From Scleroderma bovista (taxonomy: Eukaryota; Basidiomycota; Agaricomycetes; Boletales; Sclerodermataceae), in assembly GCA_037178675.1 (NCBI GenBank), contig JAYMGJ010000498.1, forward strand, positions 1 through 62,915: a DNA stretch of 62,915 bases. Direction: 5' to 3'. A program made the position numbers and the translations under genes. This document shows positions 35,852 through 47,842 of the stretch, piece by piece (within the stretch, counting starts at the first letter, position 1; every line of letters starts with the position of its first letter). The notes under the pieces are model-generated. The model had not been told where the DNA came from. It did not search any database and worked only from the letters and a program-made list of their open reading frames with translations.

Positions 35852-36535
35852 CACTTCGTCCGATGAATAACTCCAAAGGCTGGCATATTGGGGCGTCATC
35901 TGAAGTCGAAGGGCACGGAACGCAAACTCACCCTTCATCGAGCCTAGAGCACAACAGTGTCCCTGTGCCTCTAAACCGCACACTTGTGGAGCGAGTGCAG
36001 GCTGACACACCAGCGTGCTGGAGCGGTCACCTTGGGGCAAAGCAATGATGCATGTGAGGCTGCAATTAAAGTAATCGCGCTCTATGAACAGCAAATTAAC
36101 GACAGCTGCAGCCAGACACGACAACTTTGGTAAAGGTGGGCAATAAAATACACCGGCGCGACCACTAACAAGTTTCGTTGTCCCGCCTTAGCTGTCCTTC
36201 TGCTGCACGATGCGCAGATGCCAGCTCTGCGCGAGCCGAACGCGCCGCTTCAATTGATCGGAGCGCTCATGTTGCGCGAGTGACCGCCTGGTCATCACGG
36301 TCCTTGGTAAAATGGTGGGTTGGGTCACAACGGCTGAGACAATAACAGGGGACTCAAAAGGTAGTGTCAAAGCCAACGATATTCTGATTTCTCAAACAGC
36401 TTTCGCAACAAAACTGTTGTTGTCTCAGCTCACAATTTGTACATTCCACTGGCGTCTGTCTGACATTGTTTGATCCGTTCTTTGCAAGGGAGCACAGAGG
36501 GGTTCCCTTAGTAGATAAATTCGAAAATTCGAAAA

Positions 36536-36832
36536 GGTAATGGAGTACAGGAGGATATCAATGGAACTTTTCACAGTGACCTTTCAAAGTAAGTAAGTGC
36601 GCTTGCAGACTAGTAGGTCATTATTTCTGATTGCCCAAGTGGATCGCCATGTGTCGCTTTAGGTTACCCTTGCACCGCACAGACTTTGCAAACCGTCTTT
36701 GTCGGAATAGTCCACATGCAGATCAACTGTCTAGTGTCTGCACCACATGCATCATGGTCGGTAGCGAGATGACCTCCTAGGTGAGCTGCCGGGAGTATCG
36801 TCCCGCATCTATATTTGTCCACCTTCCTTCCT
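36536..36832 (-). pseudogene. Inverted broken copy of the C2H2 zinc-finger gene
   Basis: Read on minus, it aligns at DNA level with 35310-35640. VDKYRCGTILP, TDHDACGADTRQLICMW and NLKRHMAIHLGNQK are recognisable, but there is a frameshift after TKTVC, a stop right after GNQK, and deletion of the bases encoding part of the last finger. The shared 3' sequence (TTGATATC then CTCCTGTACTC) shows that untranslated DNA was copied too. Confidence 0.75.
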
Positions 36833-36885
36833 TCCTGGAAGAATGACGTGAACGTCAAAATGGCACTATTGTTGTGATCTTATCC
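36833..36885 (+). pseudogene. Duplicated 3' tail of the WW gene
   Basis: GACGTGAACGTCAAAATGGC and flanking bases match 33297-33345, the last codons (RRERQNGTIV) and stop of the WW/multi-TM gene, on the same strand. It abuts the inverted zinc-finger fragment directly. Confidence 0.75.
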
Positions 36886-39192
36886 TATTGGTCTTGGACC
36901 TATAAATGAGATGTACGATGGTACTTACTACGGATAAAGTGTTATTTTCATCTTTCCGATGGAACAAACAGACGCGTTGTGCACAGGATGACTGGACAGC
37001 ACCCGGGCACAGCTGTAGCACTAGAGGAACCACGAAGGGCGTAGATTGATGGCGTCCATTCCGGCGATGACGAATGAGAACAGTACATTGCTATGTAGCT
37101 CGCGGAGACGATCACATCGACGAGGGAATATGCATCATAGGCGGAATGCGAGGATAGCTGGTACCAGGTAGAAGATATTAGCTCGGCGGGCAATTGGCGG
37201 GTGTAGAAGCAGCGGGAGCCGGACAAAGAGATACTAGAGCAGGGTTGACACAGCCTGGGACTATTGGCGCAGGGAATACACTGCGGATTACTTCGGTGCA
37301 TCAATGTATAGACGCTCATTAATCATTGGCGCAGAAATTCCTCACGTGTCCGAATCCAAGAAGACGTGTCAATGTGACAGTTGGCGTGAAGCGGTAAGAA
37401 CATCTGACAGACAACGGAGACCTGTGGAGACTCACAAAGAGCTATCATAGCTGCAGTGAGCTCTCGGCCAATTCAGCTACTAGACTTGCTGTAAAGAGAC
37501 CAGCTGACGAATACCTACCCGTCACTGTGCATACACTCGGCGGCGACAAAATACAGACATATCCGAGATTGGTTCAAGTACGTCATTCACCAAATCCGAC
37601 GATGGAGTCTATACTTGACTCCACCGCACATGAAAGACGCATGTGCTGGTCCAAAAGTCATCGATCTATGCCAGTGGTAGCCGTTTACATAGTCAGCGCT
37701 CTCCATGCCCACGCCAGCGCCAACGTAGATTCTCACCGATCATCTATTCTCGTACATGAACTTGTCATTATACTGACCTTTTGCCCGATCGTAAGCGCAT
37801 CACCATACGCGAGAGCGATAAAGACAACGAGGCAAGTCGGTAAGGCTCTAAATCAAAAACGATGCTTTATCTGTATCAACGTGGCGACGGGCAGGCAGCT
37901 GATAATTTCGGTTGGGTGCAACCGTCAACCCACAGCCACGACAGACTGAAAGCAGGGAGTCAAGTCATCGAGTTTCCACGGTATTGATGATATGTAGACT
38001 GACCGACAGCTGGTCCCCGTCAAGTATGTATGTTTGTTCTTTCCAGTGTAGTGACATGCCCAGGGGCTGCCCATTACTAATACACGCGTGCCTGTGGTTG
38101 TTGAAGTTTAGGCTCTGGGCGGGGGTGTTAGTTACGAGGGCTGGAAAAGAGAGCGAGGTGACCCTCTGATTGACGGACCGAAAACCGGTTTTCCATACAA
38201 ACCTGCGTATTTGTTTTGTCTGGATGATATAAACACCCACGGCGGCAAGTCAAATTGACCTGAAGATCACGGATATAGCCATCATGGCTGCACCTCTTAT
38301 GAAATTGGTACACGGGCGGATAGTATTGGTGCATCCTTGTCCATGATCATATCAAGGGACATGCATAGTGGCAATATGCATGCGGTCCTGCATCGTTATC
38401 ATCATGGTGGATGAGTCGATTATGCCAGTGGACATGTGTGCACAGATGCGGATATGTAAAAGAATGGTGGAAGACTAGAAGACCGATTTGAATGGCAGGC
38501 CGTGACGGTTCCAACTTCTTCCCAGCACACTTTACGTGGACTGGCCTTGAAAGCATTAAAACAGGGAGGTCGATTGGGGTAAGTGGAAGCATGGTATTAT
38601 GTACAATGTACACATGTACCTGTTTACGACGATGGTGGATAGGCTTGGCAAGGAACGGTGTGAGAGCGGTATTTTACTCGTGGGATGTGGTCCAAGTTTA
38701 GAGGCCCGAGGGCGCAATGATGTTGACCAACTGGGATCAATCGTGTCGGTGGCCGAAGACAGATTTAGCACACGCACGGCAGGTAGTACAGTCCTCAACG
38801 CTAGCTGGGTGTGGGGTGAATCCGGTATGTTCGGAGATGCAGAGGTGTGGGAGGGAATAGACTTAGGTTTCGATTGACAGTCGTGGATGACAAGATGTCA
38901 TACGATTGCTGAGCCTTTTTAGAACTTGGAGAGGCGTTAGGGTTGGTCTCATACAGTTTGGCTGCCCTCCCAGCGGAGGCTCCCTTGACTGGCAGAGAGG
39001 ACTTGATCGGCTGATCTTCGGAGGGGTTCTGGATCCGCCGCGGAGTGGGATAAGATCACCGGGCCGTGTCGTCGGTGGGCCCCGGAGCTGTCCGTCAATA
39101 AAATCCGTCCCCGTCCGAATGCAAAATCATCGAGAACAACTTCTATTTATTTGCAAATACTCGTCAACCCATCAGGCTCTCTTCCTCCAACC
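36886..39192. other. 2.3 kb without a recognised gene
   Basis: Only short, unlinked open frames, such as 37319-36948 on minus and 37527-37949 on plus, with no domain and no supporting splice pattern. Confidence 0.45.
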
Positions 39193-40990
39193 ATGGACTC
39201 TGACCCAGACTGCTCATGCGACGACTTTCACTCCTGTAGACCCGCCCTGCCTCGCATCAAGTCTTGTCTCAAGTCGTCTCCTTCCCACTCGGGCGCATCG
39301 ACGCCTTCCTCAGATGGCTCTGCTTCGTTTGGCAGCAAGAAACATGTTGCTTTCTGCGAAGACGGCACAGAAGAGGTCTACGAAGCCGACGAGTGGGACA
39401 GGACTCCCGCTGAAATACAGCGTCTATCCTACGAGTATGTCACGCGACTCTTTTCTCCTCCCTGCCACTCACCAAGACTCCAGCGATGTCCTCGAGCTAA
39501 AAATGCTCCAGCGCGAGCTGCCCCGTGCAGCGCAGCCCATCGATGCATTGTCCTCAAAGCCGTTCGCAAATGTCTTTCTCTCACATGTCCCCATTCCCCT
39601 CTTGCCACTCAACCCAACCACTGTTTGTGCATCCCAGTCGACTCCGCCCAACATGACTTCACCACCCTTGCCTCGCACCACCACCCCAGCACGTAACCGC
39701 AATCCACCTCTCCTGCGTTCCCCTGCTTCCTCCATTTGCTCATCGCCGCCTCCCATAGAATACCGTCGATCACCCCCCAAGTCTCTCCCAGATCAGCACG
39801 TCATACGTCCTCACAACATTCCGGTCCCCCCTCCCCCTGTCCCTCTACGCCGTACTTACCCTCCCGCCCCATCCACGACACAGACACATCCCAAGATTAA
39901 GTCTAATCTTCCCCCTAAACGGACATTTTCGTTTGTTCCTTTACTTGATGATTCTTCCCATTGCCGTCCCTCGCTTACTCCGACGTCTTCTACAACTACT
40001 ACGCCTTCGGGCGGTGCATCGCCAGTATTTGGTTCCGCTCGTCTGTCCGGTACACCAGAACCGCCTCCGTTGACCACTTTATCTGCGTCCGCATCATCGG
40101 CATCGCTCTCGGCCTCCTCATCGCATTCAAGCAGCTGTTCGGATCCAGATCGATCTGATCAAGGCTACGTTTCCGATTGTTCCATGACCGAGGTATCCAC
40201 ACCTTCTCTCACAACTGCGTCGCTGGCGAGCAGCAGCCCACCAGACTCTCCGGGACTCGAGCACGACTTTTTTTACGAGCATGGTGAGCGTGGTGGGACT
40301 AGACGTGCTTGTGAGCTCCCCGGTCTTGAATCTATTCCGATGCAATGCTGATCACGGATCATTTGTTGCGCAGCTCGCTCAGGGCCCGATGATGGTGACG
40401 ATATTGAACGGTTTGTCCTCAACTTGGATATGGATGCGGATGTGGACCACGTGGATTCGTATTTCGCTAGGGTACCTCGTCATCCACCTCCTAGTCTCGC
40501 AATGCACCCTATCCATGCTGACGCTCAGAAGGACGAAGTTGCTGACGTAGCGCCACCATCATCACTGAGCTTTGTCTCCCGTGCCCCCATATCCCCGTTC
40601 CACGCGCGCCATCCTCATCTCAACCGTTCCACTTTCGCCCGCTCACCCACCAATAAGATGAATGGGAACCATATAAATAGAACCGGCTCTGCTGGCTATG
40701 AAAATGCCGCGCACGACAACGGCGGTTGCGGCTTCTCAGTGTTCGATCCGCTAAATAAGCTCCGTCTACATGCTGTTCCGTCTCCGGGTCTCGACGCCCC
40801 TTCGCCGCTTGAGCTGCCCCCGGGAACGGCAACTATCAAGGGTCCCGCTGCGGCTGGAGGACTTAGAAAGATCAGGATGGGTCTGGTACCGCTTGCTGAG
40901 CCTGCTCCCTGCTACCAGGATGATGGCTGGAGGGGAACATTGTTCGGTGCTGATGAAGGTGTTATCCCGCCTTCGTTGTCGAGGTCATGA
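39193..40990 (+). CDS. Pro/Ser-rich protein with RVxF-like PP1 motif
   Basis: Exons 39193-39434, 39484-40283 and 40374-40990 join in frame to 552 residues. The N-terminal block PRIKSCLKSSPS, then KKHVAFCEDGTEEVYEADEW and DRTP, then the exon junction LSYDDVLELKMLQ, is a conserved pattern in fungal proteins; KHVAF fits the RVxF consensus for docking to protein phosphatase 1. The rest is dominated by Pro, Ser and Thr and is probably disordered. A conserved-looking end includes VFDPLNKLRL, KIRMGLVPLAEPAPCY, DGWRGTLFG. The PP1 link is inference from the motif. A broken partial copy lies at 45286-45752. Three or more frames are open through the Pro-rich part because of codon bias. Confidence 0.7.
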
Positions 40991-41778
40991 CAGCGTTGTT
41001 GCAGTGGCAGTGAGCATAGAGTCGCCTTGTGGTGATGCATATAATCCGTGCTAGCTCAATCGACAGCTGCTGCCACGCAAGCGCGCGCACACATCGACAT
41101 CGATATCTCCATACCACAGAGTTATTGCCAAGATTCCCGATTGCCTTTATCAATCACACACATCGCGTTCCCGCTGATCTATTTGCTTTTCTTTCGAAAA
41201 TATTCTATCCCGATCATCCACTTTGCAAAGCATGCATTGCACGACTCACGTCCCTACATATTTGTGTACACTGTTCTATCTATCCCGGACCAATGGACAC
41301 GCATCACATTTTATTTTGTCTATACATGGACTCGTCACCTCTCGTTCGTTTCCCTAGTCGTCACCCTCCGTCTGCTCCTCTTATGATATTCTACGTACAT
41401 ATCCCCTTGCACGCTCGTTCAACGTCCCACGTTCAGCTCCTTTTTTTACATTGTAATAGTTCTTTGGTGGTTACTTAATTTAATATAGATCCGCTGGTGG
41501 ACCGTACAGGACGACCAGGAGACGAGGTAGAGGTTATTAGATGGCGGCATCTGTGGCCGTAGGAATCAGAGAAGCCTATTTACATACCAAGTAGTGGGGA
41601 GAAATGAAATGAAATAAGACTTAGATCATGTGACGCTCACGGGAGTGCTACAAACTTTTACTAAGGCCCCAATAATAGGAGGCTGGGCGGGTAAGGCCAC
41701 CTTCGAATTTCGTTTTGTCACTCTGATTAAAATCTTCCACCATGCTTACATAATACTTGTTATCCTCCTGACCACGAC
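40991..41778. other. Intergenic, no gene seen
   Basis: 3' region of the Pro-rich gene and upstream region of the NTPase gene. T-rich, nothing recognised. Confidence 0.45.
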
Positions 41779-44700
41779 ATGCATTCGAATCCGAGCAATC
41801 AACAACACGGAGAGCCGGGAGGCCACACCGAGTCGTCCATGGAAGTTGACGAGGGTCCCATAAATCCATCCACCCCCCCCAGGCATATTACAAATACCAA
41901 TATCCCAGACCAGGCCATTCAAGAGGCCTGTGAAGACCTTGGACATATCATTCGCCCTGATGTTCACAACGAGCGTATTCTACTGTGCCTGGGTGTTGTT
42001 TGGTACCTCGTTTATCAGGCTCTATCACAAGATCCGAGTGTGCGCCCGCGTCTTGCAAGCGAAGATGAATATCGGTCTAATGTCAAGCACATGGGAGAGG
42101 AACATTTTTTTGACCTATTGAGAGATCTGGCAAAGACCAACTCTTGGAGGGATCTATTTAAAAACAGTACATTTTTATCACCGTTTGGTCTGTGTGCCCC
42201 TAATATTATTCTGTATTTTAGACATTTTTTTCAAGCAACGCCCGGTATGGTTTCTCCGATCATGGTGGGCTGAAAGCGAAGACTCGATGAATGGTACGAA
42301 ATGACTAAAGCTGCTTCACAAATTGTTGACCGTCTCCGATCGCAGTTACCATACAGGCATGGAATTCGGATTTCAAAGGTGATGCTGCAAATGTGCTCCT
42401 TGCGACCATCGCCAGTTACCTTGACAAGGAGAGACACGTTTATGCAAGGGCCACCACTATCGTGAATTCATCGGGAACCGGAAAGTCTCGTATGGTCGAT
42501 GAAATTTCAACAAAAATAATAACCGTGCCAATGTGTCTGCGTGAAGATGGCAGCAAAGGTACCGCATTCCGCTTGTTCCTTTTGATGTGTTGTTAATCTA
42601 ATCCCAATAGGGTTCCCTCCTGCTGATCATACTCTGCGTACTTGGCTTCTTTCAGCTGCGAACCCAAGCGATCCAGCTCATGCCACAAAGCAGCTTCATT
42701 TTTTCGTGTATTCGTTGTTAAACGTCACTTACGAACGTCTCAAAACCATCTCAACTGAGCGTGGTGATTATCCTGTAACTGCCTTCCCAATTATCTGCTA
42801 ATAAAATCACAGGTTACCTCCCACCCATGGAAGATGATTTCGCTAGTGTGCTGCGGGAATCCCAAGAGGCTTGCATAGACCGCCAAGCGAAATTGGCATC
42901 TGCTTTCCGTGATCTCATGACAAGCGGTCAGTCAACCAAAGCTTCAAATGCTTATCGGTTAGCATTCTACAACGAGGTAATTGAGAGGGCCACAAAGGTG
43001 AACTCGTGATCTTTACCATTAATTTCCTGAGTATGACACATCCTTCAAGGATGTGAATCACTGCGAAAAACAAGAGGCGGCAAGTGACCAAACCTCTCCC
43101 CATTCCATTTTTCAAGGCAAATCGGTCAAAGAGGCAGGAGAACAGCTGTGTCGGTTTATAGACCCACAGCACGTATTGGATTTGCCCACGGGGCCACGGC
43201 GACCACTCGTCGTCATCTCTTTTGACGACTCTCATATCCTCACAGATAACCCGCGCGCTGAGCCGTGGACCTTGTTTTCCGAGCTTCGTTGTATTTTGCG
43301 AGGAATAGTCGAGTCTCCCATATTCTCTTTGTTCCTTTCGACAGCGGAGAGATTCCATCGATTCACTCCCGAGAACCGCTTAGACCCTTCGAGTCGAATC
43401 GCGAATTCCATCCTTTCCGTCCTGCATCCAATTTCTGAGATCAGTTTCGACGATATGGCTTTCCCTGCATTGGAAAATACTGTCTCGTTAGATCGAGTGG
43501 TAGAAATGGATTGGATATCTCATCTCGGCCGTCCATTGTATGTCCACCTGGGATATTGTCGCCGGCGAGCAGCTTACTTCCCTTCTCGAATAGGTTTGGG
43601 ACCCACTATGACGCTTTGCTGAGGGATAGAACGCAGCCCGATCTTATGGTTTTCACAAAACAAAAGTTGCTGGGTAGCTCGTCCGTTACACTCAAGGAAG
43701 ACAATAAGGCGGGTATTCTGGCTTGCCTGTCTGTGCGTTTCGCTCTCGAGTTCAATGCGGACACGAACGCTCGTGCCGTCGCCTGTGCACAAGTTGAGCG
43801 GCATATGCGACTGTGCATCACTGCAACCAGCGGACTTGGGAAATTGGTCACCATTGCTGGGTCAGAGCCTCTTCTGGCTGAGGCTGCCTGTGACCTTATG
43901 AAGCGAGCCTCGATGGATCCAGTGTGCCGCTTAGTGAGGCACTCGGATTTAAACTGCATCGATCGTGGGCGACGCGGCGAGCTTATTGCGGCGTTTATCC
44001 TCATGCAGGCGCGTGACAAGGCAGCGGTTAGAAAGCGATGGATGTCCGTATGTGAGTTCATGGAGGCCCTACTTCCATCGTCTGCATACCGGGAATTGCT
44101 ATGCAGTCGCCCGAATTATTCCGCCGTGAGGAGGACAAACAATTCGATGAGACGTTCAAGGATTATCGCATGTGGTTCAACCATGTTATCAAGATTGAAG
44201 CTGCTGACATGATCTCGGCGGATTCTCTCTGGAAGTTCATCACACGAGGGGCAATGATAGTGTGCAAGCACAATCAATTTGGCGTTGACATTGTCCTGCC
44301 GGCTTGTGTTGCACAACAAAACCTTTCCCGTGACACTATAACAGCGATTCTCGTCCAGGTCAAGAATGACAAAACATACACAGATAAAATCAAGTCCAAG
44401 TTATTTGATGCCATGGATCCGTTCCTGGTGGGCCTGTTCCCCGAAGGACAATCACCACGACCTGTCATTCGAGTTGTCTTCGCCCTTGCCTCTCCAAACT
44501 CTGCTGTGAACTTCTCTAATCACCAACGTACCCGTGAACCTCACTATCCTGATGACTTCACCGCATTCGATGTTTGGTGTGCAGGTCTGTCGAATGATAC
44601 ATTCAGGCACATTGGTGACGATATGACGCCATACAAAGTTCTACTGGAGCGTTCGCTCCAACCTCACGACGCATTCGATTTAAAGGAAATCGATGAGCAA

Positions 44701-44883
44701 CCCGCAATGAAGCAAGATATGAAGCTCATGAGAGGCTGTCGAAGGCGGAGGATGGCAGCGCTGGTTATGGCCGAGGACGCGCATAGCTCGATTCACTTGT
44801 CGCAAGCATCGGCGAGGGAATCTGCTCCAAGGCTGAGGATCAACCCGGAATTCCTAGATGTCGAACAAGAAATCTCACCGTGA
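41779..44883 (+). pseudogene. P-loop NTPase plus PD-(D/E)XK-type nuclease, frameshifted
   Basis: Multi-exon gene starting at 41779 (exon 1 to 42166). NTPase part: a P-loop SSGTGKS (Lys codon 42483-42485) where the usual first Gly is Asn, Walker B VVISFDDSH (Asp-Asp at 43224-43229), and a sensor-like IFSLFLSTA (about 43318). Later blocks include VEMDWISHLGRP (about 43501) and GKLVTIAGSEPLLAEA. The C-terminal 260 residues (frame starting at the ATG 44101) have GVDIVLP (Asp 44287-44289) and, 20-odd residues later, AILVQVKN (Gln 44356, Lys 44362), a D...QxK version of the PD-(D/E)XK nuclease signature, then FALASP and a basic RRRRMA tail. Near 44095-44102 the two halves are in different frames (two extra bases or one missing) with no room for an intron. 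NTPase-nuclease fusions like this occur among fungal Crinkler-like effectors and related transposon-derived proteins; that link is inference. Confidence 0.7.
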
Positions 44884-45285
44884 ACAGGAGAAATACAACT
44901 CACTGTTCAATGCATCCCCGGGAGAACCGCGTGGGTCATGCGGACCATAACATCCACGTTAATAGTCACTCAGATGTTGTTGTCTCTTGTTCAGTAGTGT
45001 CCACAAAGTATGTCGGCATCGCATGGGACTTGCCCACATTGTTGAGTATGAGTATGTCAAGTCAACACTGATGAAAGCATTCCGTTGAGAGCACATACCC
45101 AATACCCCCATGTCCAAGCTGCGGAGGGGGGTCTTGAGCCCGTGGAAGGTGTCAGGATCATTCTTCGCGAAACCGATCAGGTATATTTTGCTTTCGACCT
45201 TTCCAGCGGTCCGCTTGGCCAGCTTGACACGGGTAGATGAAGTACGAAAGATATGTCTAACATATGTAAGATGGATCTGGAACTT
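44884..45285. other. Intergenic, no gene seen
   Basis: On minus, about 45110-45240 reads plausibly (RVKLAKRTAGKVESKIYLIG) but is too short to assign. It may be a fragment of an unidentified gene. Confidence 0.35.
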
Positions 45286-45752
45286 CGTCACGCGACTCTC
45301 CCTCCCACTCACTAAGATCAGTTCAAGACTCCAGCCATTTCCTCGAGGTAAAAATACTCCAGCGCGAGCTGCCCCAACGTGCAGCGCAGCCCATATTGTC
45401 CTCAAAATTCCCCTCTTGCGACTCAACCCAACCAATCCCAGTCGACACCGCCCAACATGACTTCACCACCCTTGCTCACCCCAACCTACCCCTCCTGCGT
45501 TCGCCTGCTTCCTCCGTTTGCTTATCGCCACGTCCCACAGAATACCGTCGATCACCCTCTAGTAAGTCTCTCCCAGATCAGCACGTCATACGACCTCACA
45601 ACCCCTCCTGCCCCTGTCCTTCCACGCCGTACTTACCCTGCCGCCCCATCCACGACACAGACACATCCCAAGATAAAGTCTAATGTCCGCCCTAAACGGA
45701 CGTTTTCTTTTGTTCCTTTGCTTGATGATTCTTCCCATTGCCGTCCAATGTG
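45286..45752 (+). pseudogene. Truncated copy of the Pro/Ser-rich gene
   Basis: Matches intron 1 and the first part of exon 2 of the gene at 39193 (source about 39438-39975), with several small deletions and frameshifts. The end is abrupt at CATTGCCGTCC (45737-45747). Because intron sequence was copied, this is a DNA-level duplication and not a retrocopy. Confidence 0.85.
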
Positions 45753-46027
45753 TAACGACGATAGAGGTAGCTAATCTCTAGCGCGGTCACAACAGAATCT
45801 TCTCAAGCTGAAACAATCACCTAGCAATGGTAACTGGTATTCAGGAAAAGACTGAAACTACGACAAACGAACGGTATCGACTTTATACCCTACAGCCCAG
45901 GGGCAAGCAAAGAGAGTGGTGTGGGAAGGGAAACTAAAAGTAATAAGAGCTTGTCAATCGATGTCAGAGAGTAGTAATATGAATTGGGTAATCGGAACTG
46001 GGTATCCGCTGAATAAGCATGAGATCC

Positions 46028-46640
46028 TTACACTCCCCCCTTCAAGGCAGGCACTGCCTTTACTGCGTGGCGGGCAACAGCTTTTCCCTTGCCTTCGACT
46101 GGTGTTCCCTCAACGTCCTTTTCTCCCTCCATCTCCTGGTCAACGGGAATTTCCTCTTCTTCTTCATCGTAAATACCGTCCTCGTCTCCATACATGCCAG
46201 CACCCTCTGCCTCTACAAAGGGGTGACTGGGCCCGGCAGTCGTCATCGACACGAATTCCACGGAAGGGGCAACAGACAGCGAGAAACGAGTCTCGTCGTC
46301 GAAGGTGCGGGCCTTTTTCTTACCGCGGTGCTTTTGGTTGGGGCGGCTGTACGGCGAGTTGACGATCCGCTCGGTGAGTGATCCCTGATTGGTACGGTAA
46401 TCGCCTCGCTTGTCCCTGCGAGCGGAGTATCCTCGTTGCGAATTCTGGCGCTGACGCCTGACCTTATCCGCAGCGTCCCACAGCATACTTTCTAACGTCT
46501 CGTTCTCAGCACCATTCAAGACCCGACCTCCCTCCCTCTCTTCTGGGCTTCAGAGGTCGGCGTTGGGGCCAAGCACCTCAGCGGGAGTAGGTACACGCCC
46601 ATTGATGCACATAATGCACCTGCATTGTCCCATACAACAC
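46028..46640 (-). pseudogene. Fragment of an unrecognised acidic/basic protein
   Basis: On minus, NGRVPTPAEVLGPNADL is followed by an in-frame TGA, then SPEEREGGRVLNGAENETLE and about 140 further codons to a stop at 46028. It has a basic middle (RPNQKHRGKKKARTF) and an acidic block (YDEEEEEIPVDQEMEGEKD). Family not recognised. The TGA and lack of a start suggest a decayed or truncated gene at the left edge of the transposon territory. Confidence 0.45.
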
Positions 46641-46689
46641 GGACAGACGAAGCTGACAATCGGCCGTGCTACATGACCAGCTGAGATAG

Positions 46690-47580
46690 GGCCCAGCCAT
46701 GGTGCATCCCCATGTCATACGAGTGGGCTAATGGTAAGGTGTTTCACCATGCCATATTGGTGGCTCATGGAAAGGTTGTCACCAAGTAATATTGGTGGGC
46801 TGACACACTAGTACACTAGATCAGGATATGGCCTGTGGCAATAGGACCTAATGCGGCAAGGGAGCTGCGGCATGCAGCCAGAGGACTATATGCCGCAGAT
46901 TCAGGCCGAGGATTGCAGGGGGCTTGCCGCAGCATTTCGGCAAAAGGACGGTAGTAAGTGCTGCAATGCGGCTAGCCTGTGGACGGGAGTCAATAGAAGG
47001 GCCTCTGTACCAGTGTCCCATGCTTTGCATTTGGCTGTGGTATTGGTGTCCTGTGCTTTGCATTGGGCTGTACCTTTGGTGTCCCTTTCTTGTTGCAGGG
47101 CCAGCCAAAGAAACAGCATCCCGTGCTTTCCAATGGGCTGCATGCATGGTGTACCTTTAAGAATACCCAGCCATGGGATTGGTGTCCCATGACTATGAGT
47201 AGGCCCTGGAGCCAGTTTCATCTATTATGTGCAGGGCACATGGCAACAATAGGTACAATGTCCCATAGCATTAGGTGGGCCCTCAGAAAGGTGTTATCTA
47301 CCTATATGGGAGGGCCTTGCAGTACACTTCAAAGTGACAGGCTATGAATGCGGTGTCCCAGAGCATTAAGCAAGCCCTCCTTCTGGGGACACCTAGCTAG
47401 ATGGGAAGGCCAGCTGATATGCTTCCCCTTCAGTATGATCGGCCATAATGTTTGGCCTCCCAATATACACAGCAGGCCCTTAGAACTATATCCCTTGTAT
47501 AAATGTAGGGCCGGGCATCTGGTCTTCTCTAAAGTAGCGGTAAGCCAGGTGTGGCACGACACAATCGGCACTACATGGCA
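46690..47580. repeat. Imperfect GGTGTCC(C/T) repeat region
   Basis: Repeated words TTGGTGTCC, TGCTTTGCATT(T/G)GGCTG and CCAGCCA(A/T) at intervals near 50 bp (7000-7200 offset part of the window's 47 kb). No credible gene; open frames on both strands follow the repeats. Confidence 0.5.
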
Positions 47581-47582
47581 TT

Positions 47583-47842
47583 GGCAGAACACACTGTCAG
47601 CAGAACAAGGCTGTCAGCAGAACATGTTGTCGGCAGAACAATGCTGTCGGCAGAACAAGGCTGTCGGCAGAACACACTGTCGGCAGAACAAGGCTGTCGG
47701 CAGAACACACTGTCGGCAGAACAAGGCTGTCGGCAGAACACACTGTCGGCAGAACAAGGCTGTCAGCAGAACACGTTGTCGGCAGAACAACGCTGGTGGC
47801 AGAACAAGGCTGTCGGCAGAACACGACTGTCGGCAGAATTGT
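47583..47842 (+). repeat. Minisatellite of GTCGGCAGAACA units
   Basis: Seventeen- and sixteen-bp versions of a GCTGTCGGCAGAAC unit alternate to give a 33-bp higher-order period (GGCTGTCGG at 47659, 47692, 47725 and 47758). A 33-bp period leaves all frames open, which explains the long open frames here. Confidence 0.85.

Noticed and set aside
35653..35886. Minus-strand 77-codon frame
   Set aside because: The plus strand of the same segment reads as a retroelement C-terminal relic, which explains it better.
39469..39780. Gly/Arg-rich minus-strand frame
   Set aside because: Complement of the Pro/Ser-rich exon of the plus-strand gene.
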